The notes beneath the pieces are model-generated. The model was not told the origin of the DNA. It ran no database searches and saw only the letters and a list, made by a program, of their open reading frames with translations. DNA of 64,000 nucleotides from Haemonchus contortus (taxonomy: Eukaryota > Nematoda > Chromadorea > Rhabditida > Trichostrongylidae): assembly GCA_000469685.2 (NCBI GenBank), contig LS997563.1, positions 36,201,468 through 36,265,467 on the forward strand, given 5' to 3'. Shown here piece after piece: positions 25,656-40,600 of the stretch; position 1 is the first letter of the stretch, and each line of letters starts with the position of its first letter. The translations under genes were made by a program, and so were the position numbers.

Positions 25656-28600
25656 CTATCTTACTATAAGTATAAGAAAAGCGGTGAATCGAAAAATCAT
25701 ACTTGTGAGGTGTTTCTTCCATGATTCCTCGTCATCTGAAGGTACGAGTGCAGCACATAGAGGACACTTTGTTGCGTAACTTCCAACAGCTGCAAAAAAA
25801 AGCTTTATCTTTTCACCACCAAGGAGGTGTTCGTAGCTAGTACATTTTTCGTAAAAACAATTCAATTTCAGCTAAAGTCACAGTTAATTATAAAAATGGA
25901 TTATGAGATATGCCCTTAGGATAAATCTGAGGCTCCCTCATGTACCATAAATGGTGCTATCAGATCGGTAGCAGACGAGATAGATCGTTAAAGGGGCTTA
26001 GATAACGATTGCATGCCCCAACCATAGCGGACCAGTTCCAGCGGCGTTGTAGAGGCTGCACCACTCACAGAGTGCCCATGACGGAAGTCCAAACAATTGT
26101 TCCGACCCATGGCGACAAAGGAAGGCAACTTTGGATAGTTTTAGCTTGATGTAGTCAGCTCTCAGTTGCAACAGCTAAAAGCTCTCAAATGCAACAGCTA
26201 AAATCCGCTATGGTGATCTCGTATGACTTCTATTGCCACTACTTTTAGAAAGCATTTCTTCTCACGGAATCGGAGGATTTTCTCCCTTCCTTTGCCATCG
26301 GGGCACTATTTTCAAGCAGCGTTCGCTTTTCTGCTCAAAATGAGTACCTCAAAATTATTGTGAACTGTGCCTTTAAGTGACTGCATTCATTAACTGCAAG
26401 TTGTGCTCAGACAAAATGACCAAATACGAGTGGCCATGGAAGCATATCAAAAATCCACTCCTTATTTTGTGGATGGAGAACTTACGACGGCAATCTTTTC
26501 TGCCCACATGCCGGTGAAACGAAGACCTCTCAATAGATTCTCCACAACGAGGACAGGTTCGATAGTTGCCACGAACAAGGCAGTCATTCCTTCTGTGGCT
26601 TGCAAGCGACATTACCAAAACTACCTGAAATGGGAACACTTCACCTCGAAATGATGACAAATCATTTTTTTTGCTAGGAAAAAGCAGTAAAGGGTTATAC
26701 CTGATTGCATCCCTCACATTTCGTAAATGCTGGGCAGATGTTGCGATAGTGCTTCTCCAAAGTGCTGCTGTCGGACTTTTCAATGTTGGCTCCACAATGC
26801 CGACATAATCTGAACTGAGCGACCGTGTAATTGATTCGACCGAGCCAATTTGCTAGGGAAGTTAAGCAACATATAGCTTTACGTAGCATAGTCGTTCCGT
26901 CTGGGGAGATCGTCCGAAATGCGAACTGATTTCGTGTTCGGCAATTTACTGGATATAGATGATTGGCTGGTCTCTGGGCTCCTGAACAGAACTCGGTATC
27001 GCTGAGGCAATAATTTCTGTTCATGTGAGCTCCTTTACGGGGCTAAGCTTCAATGAACACAACCACACTGCTAACCGTATGCTGTAATCCCATAGTATTC
27101 GTCAAAGTAAATTCATCGTATCCATCAAAATAATTTTTACCTCTGCAGGTTATCGATGCTTACATAATTTTATTTATTCTATTTTCTGCAGTATTGATTT
27201 CCGCCGAATGCGATGCTGGGAAGAGTTGCAAACCTAGACAAATCTAAGTAAAAACAGAAGAATTATTCGACCTTTACCGTCCGCGGCGTGTCCTTGCCCA
27301 AGGTCCCTTTTTGAAGCGTCGCATATGTGACGGGTGAGAATTTACGTTTTAAAATGGGGTTTTGCCGTGCCGGTGCTGAATTTTCGTTCTTGTGCTGTGA
27401 TGGTAATGGAATGCAGTGAATTCTGAAAACGGTTTGCCATCTGCCAATTATGACCATTTTATGAGAGTGTGCGTTGATGGAAGTGAGGCCCATTTATATT
27501 ACGATTTTTCGATGCGCGCATGTGCAAAAGAGAATCCAGTGTTACGATCTCCCTTACCAAACGAATATCGGAGACGCCCTTGCCCAAGCCACGGAATCGA
27601 AGATCAGGCAAGCTGGATACGCCATGCGATTCCGTGATATCGGTTGGACCAGGCCAGTTACCGAGTGGATCCCTCGGGACGTCATGAACATAAGCGGGAC
27701 AGCCATCAGCGTGATGGTCAGACCTCTTCACGAAGGCTCTGAACGGGAGGAGTGTATATACCATATCCTTCGGACACTGAAGCACATTGCCTAACACAGG
27801 GACGTTAGTGTCATCCCGCACGAGCAAATCGACGATCAGCAGGGCGATAGGTGACCCAGGTGAAAGGATGCTACATCAGTCCCTTTCGTGGGTTCTCTTC
27901 CTTGATTCCTACTCTTCTACAGTCAACGAATCAGGAAGAAAAGGTTGTATGGCGGATCAATTTGATGGCGAAAAGAAGGAGCCAGGCGTGAAGGTTCCAC
28001 TAATAATGACAAGTATGCTCGCTTCTAAAGCTTCTCAATTTTCTTTAATTTGATTACACACACCTTAAATTGCAAATTACATCACAGTAAAGGCCTATGT
28101 GAAAAGGGCTTATACCATATCATTACTGATAAGTTCTATAAGCGCCAAGCTACGTTTCTGATTAAAAAAACCATGGCTAGATATTAATGACTGAAGATGA
28201 ACCCTGTTATCGAGAGCAAACCTCATTTTACCTTGCTTGAGCGGAGTTGATAGCAACCATGTCGTCAAGAATGGATCGGAGCAGTGGATGCTGATGTACT
28301 TGTTCTTCCCTACTGACCATTTGAAATATAACATCCCTTCTTCCGTTGGCATACACATCCAAAATAAGCTTCTTTCCAATACTTCGTACCTGAGTTGCCA
28401 AATCATAGCAAAACGTATGCGGGTTAGAGTTTCCGTAAGAAGGGAAATACGAAGTTCATATCAATAGAAAGCAGTGAGTGCCGGTGGAATAGGTGAAAGG
28501 GGATTAATCTTGTCGTTCTTTCATTTGAGCGAATTTTAGGGCAAATCGACGCCATATTGGCTTGGTTTCAGAAGCTTCATTCCGTTATATTCCTCCGTGG

Positions 28601-31600
28601 ACTTGTTAATAGGGAAGGCAAATGTTGCATATCGATACTGAACTGAATGGCTTTTGTTTTAACGGATAGGGAAGGAGTTCAACAACAAAGGCGGTACCGG
28701 AGGGGAGGTGGTTGACAGGCAAGACGTGCAGATATATGTGTCTAAGATCGTGATTCCGTGGAGTGCCTGTTTGACTTGTATTTCGCTCTACCCGAAAAAT
28801 CTAAACAACATTTTTCGGGAGTGCAAAATACTGGTGTGGGCGGAGGTGGTATAGTGGAAAGTGGGGCACAGTACCATATGCGATCCCAGATAGGATTGAT
28901 CAATGCCAGGAGAATTTATAGTTCCCTTAGGGTACTTGCCTTATGTAGACCAACCCTCGACGAGGTGCTCTGGCACGCACTCAATTGTTTTTATATTTAT
29001 GAAATCGGACCATGTTAAAATGATCCTAGGGTCCGGGAACTTCTCCCCTAACACGGCGTCGCACATACCGCACCCGCCGCCTATCGCAGGATTGCGATGG
29101 AAGATTGGAGCGCGCGCTTTGTGAGGTGGGGAGTCCTTTAAACATTTGAATTGGCCGGCCGCTCTCTTCAGTTCCAATGCGATTCTGATCGTCGTTTATA
29201 TAGGAGGAGTCATTTGAATTAATCAAGTCTAATAAACATGAAAACTAAAAAGAAACAGAAGAAAAAACGATAAAATCCAATGAAAAAGCAAGCCAGTCAA
29301 GGAAAAATTTCGCGTCCTATCGTTTGGCGGGGTACGGTAATTGCAGTGAAATTCGCCGCATGCCGCAAGGGAGAATGCCGCGATAGGGGAGAAGTTCCGT
29401 TACCCATGATCCTATGATGAGCCCAAATTTCTTCCCTTCAGTTACTGCCTGAAGCTTTTCAGATTTTTCTTTCTCCCCAGTTTGCATGAGAAATGGCACA
29501 GCTGGGATATTTAGGAAAATTCGCCTGTTTTCTAGCTTACCTATCTGGATCTACATTGGATCATAACAAAAAGTTTATAACCGGTGGCTATTGGGAAATG
29601 ATTCGCATAACGGAATGTAGCGAGTAAAGAGGAGTGATTGGGAAGGGTGATCTCCCCATTTGCATTCCCATTTCACATCATTGCTGTTTCTTATGAATTT
29701 GCTACAATAGTGAGACCAAGCAAATCAGGGGAAGTGGCGGAAACTCCGAAGAATGATGTGGGATGTGTAACCCCGAAACCCCGCCCATGTCGACTAATGT
29801 CTACATCACATGAAAGTATCATTAATAGTAGTTATGGAAACAATGAATTGTGTAGCGAATCCTAGACCATGTATAGGGAAAGGTTCTTGTTTACTCAGTG
29901 CCTCAAATCGCTCACCTCTGGATCAGCATTTCGCAAACAATCCAAACCGAATTGGGTGAGAGCGTCTTCAGTAGAGCCACTGAAACGTACAGCAATTCAT
30001 TCGACCCTTGTGACGTTGGCGAGAAACTCGCAAGTTTTTTCTCAATAAAACCAGTTCTCCAACTGCGCCTGTGCTTGTTTCTCACTCTGCGGCCTTGTAC
30101 TAGTATTTACACTGCAAAGTTAGGGACTGACACCAAGTTATTACATTTTGCTCAACTCAGTAGGAAGAAGGCTTATTTGGGTGAGCTTCCAATTAGGCGA
30201 CTTAGTTCATCAGTTAAAATCATACTCGCATTTAGCGAAGAACAAACAGTGCATGAAAGGAATCCTCTCCCCCCAAGAAAATTGTGAGAAAGCTCGAAAA
30301 ATGGCTGGGCTCTATTAGAGTGACTCATGGGGCTCAACCCATCTCGAAAGGCTTTAGAGATAGGTAGCGATCTTGGTGAAATTTGCTAATCCTGTAAAGG
30401 AGAGTGAAAGATAAGCTTGCGGGATGTAGCTGGCGCTCCACAGTGATTGGAGGAGGTGGGATTGGACTAAGTATCTGCAAAGACTAAGGGACCTTTGAAA
30501 TTAGAGAATGGCTGGAAAAGGAAACATACACTTCATCGTTGGGTGTGCCGAGTAACTCGGCGGCATTCTGAACGATGGTTGCTTGTCCTCGCTGACTACC
30601 ACGACTAAGTGGTTTCAGAAAACGGGTGAGAAACGCCTTCGCAACCTGAAAGTTCTAAAGTTTATGAGCACACCGATAACATAGTAGGGCTTATTCAATC
30701 TTTTATCTTTCTTTGTTTTGACAAACACATAGAAGAGTCAATAAACAACGATGACCATGCTTTCTTCAAGGTCATTGTCGATGATTTCAACGACAAGATT
30801 GACCCTAGAAGAAGAGTTGAAAAGCCACAGATCTGGACACACAAAACTGAATGGAACGACAGGAAGATAGTCCGAGTTTATCATGTCGACCCTCACGATT
30901 CAACATGACTCGCGGTTTCAGAAGCCCACACATGCGATGGACATGGAGTCACGTAGTAGACATATCCATAAAGAACTAGATCATGGCACCTTCATCTTCG
31001 TTTTGCCTGCCTGATATCGGTTTTGCTCCAAAGTTGTATACGGGATCGGACCACCGTCTCCTACACGCTAGTTTCTGTTTTTCAGAGTGTGTGGAAAAGT
31101 GGCGAAGTTTAAGAGTTGGAAACACAATACCGCCATCAACTGAAACTACTTCGCTTCCCTTGTGAGTTTCTGGAAAGGTCACGTTACGACAACATCGATG
31201 GAGAATACAATTGAACCGTCTAACATCTTCACGATGGTGCTAGAGACTCCACAAGTGACCAAGAAACGCCTCTCTTTAAAGGCCCTCGAGCTGATACGCA
31301 AGCGTGGAATCACGCAAGTTGAAGGCAATCATCAACTAATGTCCAGACTTGCAAGGCCATGCAGAGAAGCGATAAGACCTAATAGAAAGAAGAGCAGCAT
31401 TTATGGACGAAGCCCCCGAGGACCGGTAGGGCATTCGCAGAGTTGGTAGAGCTTCGCCATCTACAGGACCAAGATGGTTTCCCTTCGTGACGGAACACTT
31501 ACTGCATCTTGAAGGGCAATCGAGAACCCTCATCTACGAATACTACTCTAATCTCCACATCTATCTGCCTATCTACCTTGTCAGGCAAGAAGGAATATCG

Positions 31601-34600
31601 TTCCTTCAGTTCACCCATCCGAAATTCGACATGCCATCACATCGATGAGAATGGTATGGCGCCCAGTCTCGTTAAGACCAAGTCAGAATACCTAAAAAGC
31701 CTCTCACAGCCTCACTAAATGCAAAGTGCCCAAATTGTGTAAAACCTATCAAGACCGTATTGCTGTATAAGAAGGGAGATCCAGACGATATTGGCAACTA
31801 TATGCCTGCTGCCTTCAATCTAAAAACTTCCACACGATTCGTTCTCTACAAGATTGGCAGAATATCATATGAAAGACAGCTATGCGAGCAAAGCAGGGTT
31901 CCGGAGATGGCTCAGTACAACCGATCACAACCACACCGTCAGAAGACTCGCTGAAGTATCGCGAAGGTAAAAAATGGCGGTATATCCTACTTTCATGGCT
32001 TTGAAGAAGGCCTTTGACACAGTCGATTTTTTCGAAGCCTTTCATCATATCAGAAATACCGATTCGCGCACTTTCTTCGTGTTCATCGCACTATTTTCAC
32101 CTTATCCTCGCCATAATGTGGATTACCCAAAATTATCATGAACTGTGCCTTCAAATCAAGAATGAACAAGTCCTCAAGAGCATACCCTTTTATCCTGTTC
32201 TAGAATCTCGTTCATAGTTGACAACGTGGTTGTTGAGGAGCGTCGATCCTTAACAGTATTCAAATTACTTCTTGTATTTTGATAACTAGTAATTAATAAC
32301 TCATTCATGCAGCAGCCAACACAGTCTTTTACACTCACAGTATCATTGGCTCTGGTAGCGATGGTGCTATGAATGGATCTTGCCAAGTTTGGTGCCATTC
32401 TTTGCAGATGATGGCTGACTATGTATCTGGTGCAAACGAAGCCGAGAAGGTCCAAAGCGCTCGCGTAAACCTGAATGTCTCCACAGTAAAATGCATTCCC
32501 ATATAGGATGATGTGATAGCAATGGCGCTCACGTTGTACAGAGGATCCTTGAGATGCCTTTGCAAAATCGCTATCGTGCAGTCCAAGTACTTGGGTGCCT
32601 CAGTTGAAGAAACACTCTCAAGTTTCTGCTGAACACGGGCAAGACCTATTTTGCGTTCTTGCCACTTCTTCGAATATAAGTTTCTCGCCTATAATAGACT
32701 CTTCGGATATTGGAGACATTTTTTGTATCTTCGGGTTTACGTCATCATTATAATCATTTTCATTCACGTTTCTCCCCATATTTCCTACTTTGTATAGTGC
32801 GCTCTGCTGTATGGTGTCAGTTCAGAGAAATGGGTAAAGCAACGTAGAAAGGTAGAAGCGAGTAGAGTAAAGAACGATTGTCATAACTGACAACCAAAGG
32901 CGACTGCATGCTTTCGCCCGAAACTCCTGACTACCGAAAGGAAGCTAGTTTGAACATGGTTGGAAATGTGATATTACTGAGGGAGCATTCAAAGGGAACG
33001 GGTCAAAATTGGGACCCATGAAGCCTAGTGTTAAGTTTAGGTTGGAAGATAAGTCCTGCGACATTTTGAACATGTTCCTCCCAGAAAAAACCAAAACTTT
33101 TTTCAAATGTTTCCCCGCCCGATTACTGGAGAGTGTTCCTGAAGGATTTCGAGAATGGACATAAAAAAGCTTCGCGAAGAATCTTGAGCCATTAGACTTC
33201 ATAGTGGATCAAGCTATCATCCGTTTTATTGTCTACTACGACTTCCTGCAAGGACACTCTGCAAGAGGCGCTGCGGCTAACATCTGCGCTGTCTTCAAGA
33301 AGGACGTTGTTCACCATTCGACGTGTCCCGATGGTACAAGCACCTTGCTGCCGAAGAAATTTTGTTCGAGGACAGACAACGTAGTGGTCGTCCATCGGAG
33401 TGGAATGATGAGCGTTTACTCAGCGGCCTTCAGATGCAGCCTAATGCGACCAGCCGCGAATTGGTGGATGCACTCATACGACGGTCATTGCGCATCTCCA
33501 CGAGCCTGGCTACAACAGGATGCACGTGGCTGAGTCTCTTCTGCTTCTCCCCATCTAAAAGACTTATTGCAAGACATAGTGACCGGAGATGAGAGCTGGG
33601 TGCTTCACGTGAACTATACACGTAAGCGCCACTGGACTGCGCGAGAAGAGAAGCCACCCACGCAGCCTAAAGCAGACCTCCATGAGAAGAAGGTTTTATT
33701 GTGTTATAGTGTTGCTGGCGAGACTGTGGTGGAGTGTTCTACTGGGAACTGTTTGATATTGGCACCACAGTGACGGCCACAGTCTACGCTAACCAGCTGC
33801 AAAACGTGGCCGACGTAATGGGGCCGAGCTACGGCCGGAAAGACTCAATGTCTTCCTACTTCACGATAACCCACGCCCGCATGTGGCCAACGAAGCGCGT
33901 CAAAAAATTGTGGAACTCGGATGGGAAGTACTATCGCATTCGGCCTACTCACCAGACCTAGCGCCTTCTGATTATCACCAATTCAGAGCACTGAAGACCC
34001 ATCTATGTAGCAAAAAATTTGATGAACGTCGTCAACTCGAAAATGATATCGACCACTTTTCCTCGCCGCACCCACCGGAATTCTGGAAGAGAGGGATCGA
34101 GAAGCTACCCGAAAAATTAGCCCAAGTCTCAGATAATAGTGGTGATTATATTGTAGATTGAAGTTTTCGTTTAATAAAGAAATATAAAGTTCAGAAACTT
34201 GTCCAAAGTGTTGCAAGACTTATTTTCCAACCTTGTTCATGATAAGCGAGTTGTGCAACGAGTTGGACAGAAATCAAATCAAGGATTTAGAATCTTGTAA
34301 GAAAGTCATGGAGCTTGTGAACATGGAAGCAAAGAGATATCTAAAAAGGATGAGTCAAGATTTTCGTGAGCTGTGCCTTCAAGCGAACAGCAAGCTACGA
34401 TAATGAGTGGCTACAGTCACGGAAGTTGAACCTCGGCATATAAAAATTTCTTAGCGTGCAAGAAATATTTGCTGCTGATTGAAGATGATCGTCTTTTTAT
34501 TATAATCAAACGAAACATTTGCTGATGACTGAAGAGGATCTTGCAATGGAAACGAATCTCACAAATAGTTAAGTGTAAGAATATATGACATGAACTGAAA

Positions 34601-37600
34601 TCCAGCTGGAGCAATAGCAAAGTTCAGAATCATGAAAAATGAACCCTGATGTCCAAATTTTGAAAATTTAATCACCCATTACCGTTTGCTCTCCGAACAA
34701 ATCCACAGCCCTAGAATAATCGACTCCTTTGAATACGACCAGTGGTTGATGTTCCTCTTGGTTAGAAGCGTCACTACTCTCTTCGATCGAATCGGACTTG
34801 TTTATTCTGGATCTGTTTTCGGTATGAGATAAGTAATGCCAAGAAGAACTGAAAATCGCCCACTTGTCTCTCAAAGCTGGAACTACAGTGTTTTCTTTCT
34901 CTAGAAACTTGTTCCCATGCCATGGCTCAACCCTTGGCAGTCCAGAAGCGCTAGTGGCCACGGATCGTGACGAATTAGTTCGCTTTGAGGACACCGAAGA
35001 TGGCCGTTGTTTGAGCTTCGGAGCTGAACGTTCTCTGGCTGACGATGCTGCAAAAGACTCATGCTTTTATTTGCTAGAGTTCTACTCACTAATCGCTACA
35101 AAGTGTATGCGGGCCGCCATAAATCACAAGCCTAACACCGTTTTGGATCAAATTTTCAGTACTTTGTTTCATTTTAGTAATGCTGTAAGCTCTGAAGCAC
35201 AGGATTTGTCAGGAATAGATCAAGGGAATCCACCTTGGCGGAAAATCAAAATCAATAATCGAAGAAATACCAAGCGGAAAGTTAGCATAATTATGACCGT
35301 GATCTGTAGACAATTTACCTGAGCCAGTTCTGAGTAGAACATTAGGTGAGCTGGGAGTTCTGGATATTTTGCTAGTTGCAGAGCTTTCACTCATAGTGTC
35401 ACTGGTTGAAGCCCGACGCACTTTCACCCGTTCTAAGCTGTCCGTCGGTGATAAATCTGAAATGTTCTCGAGCACCATTGGTACCTTGACATTTCGGGCG
35501 ATTCGGCCATAAAATAGAAATTGTCATGAAATCGCATGCTTTCGCCAGAATCAGTTTGACTAAATTAAGCTCTCGTGAGTAAGCGGCTCTCTCTGAAGCG
35601 ACATAAAGCAAAGGCGATGTCACAGCCTCCCGTCAAAGCTCACGAGGACCTCTTCAACTATTAAGAAATTTATGAATAATTAAGGATTATGTGAATCGCC
35701 GTACCCATAGCAGTGAAAAGTTCGGGAGTTCCAATTTTTAAGTCTTCCTTGTCGAATAAATTCTTCGGGCGATGAATGTCCTCCGAGCGTACAATCTGAA
35801 AGGCTTTAGTAGCTAATTCAGAACACCAGTATGTTCAGCGGAGCAAGTCTTGAGAGAGTGAAAACTGTGAAATGATTTGATTGCCGTTCCCTCTAGAATG
35901 TTCAGGAACAGAACCTTCAGTGAAGATCTCAATTACTCTCCCCAATGAAAGAAACTTTGTTTGTTTTCCGGTATGATGGGGCTGCGATTACATTAAAAAG
36001 TCTTTTTTAAAATAAAAGATAGAAAAGGCACATTAGAAGTGAGGCGTGGGTCGACAAATGCCATCACGTTTCTTCGGAGAGTTTTAATTTCATCTTGAAG
36101 ATCAACAGCTCGGTGGAAGTTGTCTTCCTTGACTGCCTCCGATTGGGCATTTTCCAGTGCAACCATCTCTCCTCTCGCTTTTTTGAGTAGGTTCAACTCT
36201 AGTTGAGCTCGTTTTGCCTGGCTGAAGTCCATCTCCTAAACCGTTTTGGGAACAATAGCGATCAAATAACAGAGTGCAATCAAGCTATAAAAGAGAAAAA
36301 AGGATATTCGAAGAGAAGAGCGCAACTTCTTGAAGATCCAAATGACTGACCCTGACAAACTTGTCTTTGTTCCGTTTGACTCGCCGAAGTAGTTCATCAA
36401 TTTCTTCGGTAAACCTCTTACTGTTCACCATTTCCACAGGAGATAGGGTCCTCCTTGAAGGCGGGATATCATCCTCGGCGCCCGACAGGTATCGGCCAAA
36501 GACCAATACGCTCTCCAAACCAACCTTGAAAGCTATGGATGGTGATATTTGCTTTACAAAATGCACTTCCAGAAAACCATGAAAATGGATCGATATAGAC
36601 AATGAGTGAGACGACCGAATATTTGGAAGGTCAGAGCAGGGTAGGTTGCTGTATAGCCATAAATGAGTGGCCAGAAGGTGACCGAGGTCCGCTTCCCTAC
36701 GGATCCCCTACCAATCCAATTAGGAAATCACCATCTATATAAATCTGAGGAAGAAAAAATAGTGTCCCTCCCAATAGGTCCCAACACAATGAGAGGTATA
36801 CCTCTGATTGGTAATTGTACTTTTCTAAGCTTTTTGCAGTACAATTTCAAACCAACGGTACATCCTTAAACTCCTCCTCCAGTTTAGAAACTTGTCTCAT
36901 CCCTTCAAGAGAGTTCTAATGGGGGATCTATCAATCGGAATCCATGAACTACCTTCATAAACTGACCTGGTGAAATGGATTCGTAACTTCGTCTTCGTGA
37001 GCTTTATTTATCTGAAGGGTAATAACTGTACAGCTGACGTCGACATAGATAGTCCTCTGTTGGCTGCTAGCTTCGGTAGCAGGTTTGAAGTGCACTACCC
37101 TGCAACTTTGCGAAAATTAGAAAATCTTGTACTTCTGTCCAGGGAGCCACTATTTTTCAGACGACGTCAATGGCTGCTTTCACAGTCCGCGATTTGGCCA
37201 GCGAGCACGCCGGCCGACGGACTACTCGGCAGGCGGTATCAACCAAGACTCATTTGTAAACAGGGGGCAAGCGCGCGCTCTCTCGTGCGCTCGCGGGCCT
37301 AATCGCGGTACATGAAAGCAGCCAATGGCTGAGGAAAGAAAACCATGGAAACTCGTTCAAGCATTCGAGCACAACTATGTGAGATGAACAAAGAGGTTAT
37401 ATTGATCTGTCTATTATAGCTATTAGGTGTGTGCATTAATTTCTGCCGCCGAAATCCATGGGCCGTTGCGCGAACCATGTTAGAGGTTTACCGGTGGAGA
37501 CAGATCAGTTTTTTCCCCAAAATCCTGTTGCTCTCAGACTGATTGGTCATGGAACGCGACGAACCGTTTTCCCGGGGGCCCTTCTCCTACTGTTTGATTT

Positions 37601-40600
37601 CAAAAAAACTGGCAGTTAAACCCGCCGGATGCTTCTATGGAGGACAAGCTTCATCTGAACGAACCTGCTGAGATGGTTTCTCTTCACTCGAGAGCTTGAA
37701 ACGAAAGCGGAACGTTTATTGCCAAAAAGTAATGCTGTGCGTGCATTTGGTGGTGGAATCAAAAGGGTATTTTGAACTATGAGATGCTGACCCCGAACGA
37801 AATTGTTACTGCTGACCACTACGAACACCAACTTGACAGTTTGTAGGATGCTCTCACCTAAAAGCTCACCTAATGGCAAGAAAATATCATGAGGTGCCGT
37901 TCCACCACGAACATGCCAGACCCCATGTTGCGAAGAATGTCCTTTAAAAAAATTGCAGTTGTTGGACGGGATCAGCTTGTTCAGCCCGCATACTCTCCGG
38001 ATCTTGCTCTTTCTGATTACCACTTATTTTGGTCCATGCAAGTCAGTTTGGCTGATAAACGCTTAAATACCGAAGAATACCGAAGAAGTGCGAAAATGGG
38101 TGGACAACAATATTGCCTCAGAAGATGAACACTTTTTTAGACCCGGTGTCAACAAGATACCAGAAAGATGGCAAGAAGTTGTAGCTAACGATGGGCAATA
38201 CATTGGTTAATGTATATTTAGTTCTAATTTTGTAATAAGTATGTTTTTGCACGCGAAAAACGGCGGAAATTAATGCACACACCTAATAGATAGAGAGTAT
38301 CAGTAAGCGAACCTTTCAAATAGTTCGAGGAAGGTCTGGATAGTGTAGAAAAGGGAATGAATTTCTCAAAAAGATTCCTAGGATTCCATTTATGATGCAT
38401 CAAAAGCGAACGAGTAGGAGATTTTTCCGAAAAAGGTAGCTGGCTATTACCATCAGGCGTGCTATAACAAAAAACACTTTGATTTTTGGCAAATAAAATG
38501 GTTTCGGCTTTTTGTGGAGGCAAAGTCCATATGGACTTCCCTGAACTTTTTGCCAAAATTAGTTTCTCTGTAAGTTGAGCTGCTGTGAACTTCATGGTAC
38601 AGTGTAGCTTTCTTCTGCGCCCATTTGGGGATTCTTATTTTTTGAGTGTAGCACTCGGTGGTCATTCAGGCATGAGCTTAATTATTTCAAGAAAACATTT
38701 GCAAGACCTCTTATAGGCCTTGCATCAGCCGATGACAATGGAGATGCTAATAGCGATTGACTTTTTAATATACCTCATTTTTTCGAAGTTTTTCAATGAA
38801 CATTTCAGAAAGAGCCAGATATACGATCAAAACGTCCGCATCCTCGAGTCACTAGTTTCCTTTGGAGGGAAAACTCTTATCAAGCAGTACATCCTTTCAA
38901 AGAAGCAAAGCTACATCTACAGCTACAAAGAGGCATTCAAGCTCGAAATTCCAAAAATAATGCGTTTTCTGGGGTGATGCAATATAAAGCTTCACTTCGA
39001 TCTGATTACATTCTTCGATGACGTGTTCGAGAAAAAATGGTGAAAAAAATTGGATGTACAGCTAAACAAAATCAAAAACAATTGTAGCCCACATGAGGAC
39101 TACATTGTTATCAACGTGTTAATAGGAACGCGTCGAGGTGCTTTCACTCGGTACCACTTGAAGGAGTGAGTTGAAGACACTGCGAGCGGTACTGATCTAT
39201 CCTTCTGATGGGTACAGCTTTCAGGTCCTACATACTGTAATTAGCCCTATATTTTCAAAATGCACCCTTGCCAAGTGTACTAGGGTTGTCGTAATGATAA
39301 GATATGATTTGATAGCATCCTAGCTGAGAAGATTTTTGCTGGTGAAGCCGTCCTGTGAAAGAACAGTGTATACACTTCCCCCTTCTCGGAAACACTAAAA
39401 CACAATCACCAAAAAGAGTTTTCCACGACTCGAGAGAAGATTGAGAAAAAAATTGATGCAGGTTTGCTCTTCTTGATTTTTTATGGGTTCTCCCACACTT
39501 CATCTTTTTTCGCCTTCTTTGCCCTTGTTACACACAGTGGTTCACTTTCAATTATGTCGACGTATCTTTACAATTTATCTTCTCGGAGATATAAGCAGAG
39601 GTGGGCTTCACAAAACTCTTCCCTTAATCTCAATGCATTACATGGGCTCAACTTCAAAAATGGAAAATTTCGTACCTCTCACGTCTCCTTAACTATGCAC
39701 ATCGGGAAGTCTGAAAATTTTTTTTGGTAATAATAATTCCCATTTTTGAGTGCGAAACTCGCATTGGACTACCATCCCGAATCTTAGCGGTCTATGGAAT
39801 ACGTATTTAGCCTGCGTAATGGCTTACAATGGTAAGCAAATTTATAGTCAGTGCTATTGTCCTTTCAGGAGAGGCTGGTACCAATCTACCGATCCTGCAG
39901 GGATAGAAGGTTTGGTTGCTCGGAGCCCTGCATCAATCCGGAATTAAACCCACGGTAAACGCGTTATGCGATATGTAGTGCGCCTCTTGCCACTACATTG
40001 CTTCCACCAATACACATAAATAAATAAACATATATGTGTATAATATAATACATTCGAAACTCTGCGCTTACTACATTTCTAGATACTTTCTTGACTTTTG
40101 TCTGGAAAGATATTGATTCCGGTTCCGGCTAGGAGAACTTGGGTCTGGATTGGATCACCTACCCAAGCTTTTTCTCGGCTCCTTTCAGCTCGTCGTCCAA
40201 AGTCGCAATTGCCACTTGCTGAGCTGCAATGTGTTGAACGTCGTTTTCATCTTTGTATAAGCATACCTTTTCATGGAATGAGCTTTCGGGATAAGCCAAG
40301 TTGGCGAGATTGAGCGTGGAAACAGAGAATTTCGAAGCGGATTAGTCAGTTAGGTCAAAATACAGAGAACTAGTGGCTGGAAAGTGAGCCGACTCCTATC
40401 GCTAAAATTCTTTATACCATAATAGTTAGCATCAAAACCACACAAAATTGGCTTTATGCTAGTTTAAGATAAGCTGGAGAAGACCTTCACTTCTAGGGTG
40501 GTGCTTTTGTATCTGCTAACTTGATGGCGCTCAGAAGCTCCCACTCATTGTCAGAGCCATGGAGAGGCGCAGCATTTTTGGGCTTAAGTACGCTACCTAC

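Noticed and set aside
40172..40313. Minus reading with LYKDENDVQHIAAQQVAIAT as a CEP104 exon
   Set aside because: It is open and ends at a GTAGGT donor, but it does not match the expected jelly-roll segment and its start is not defined. Kept out of the exon list.
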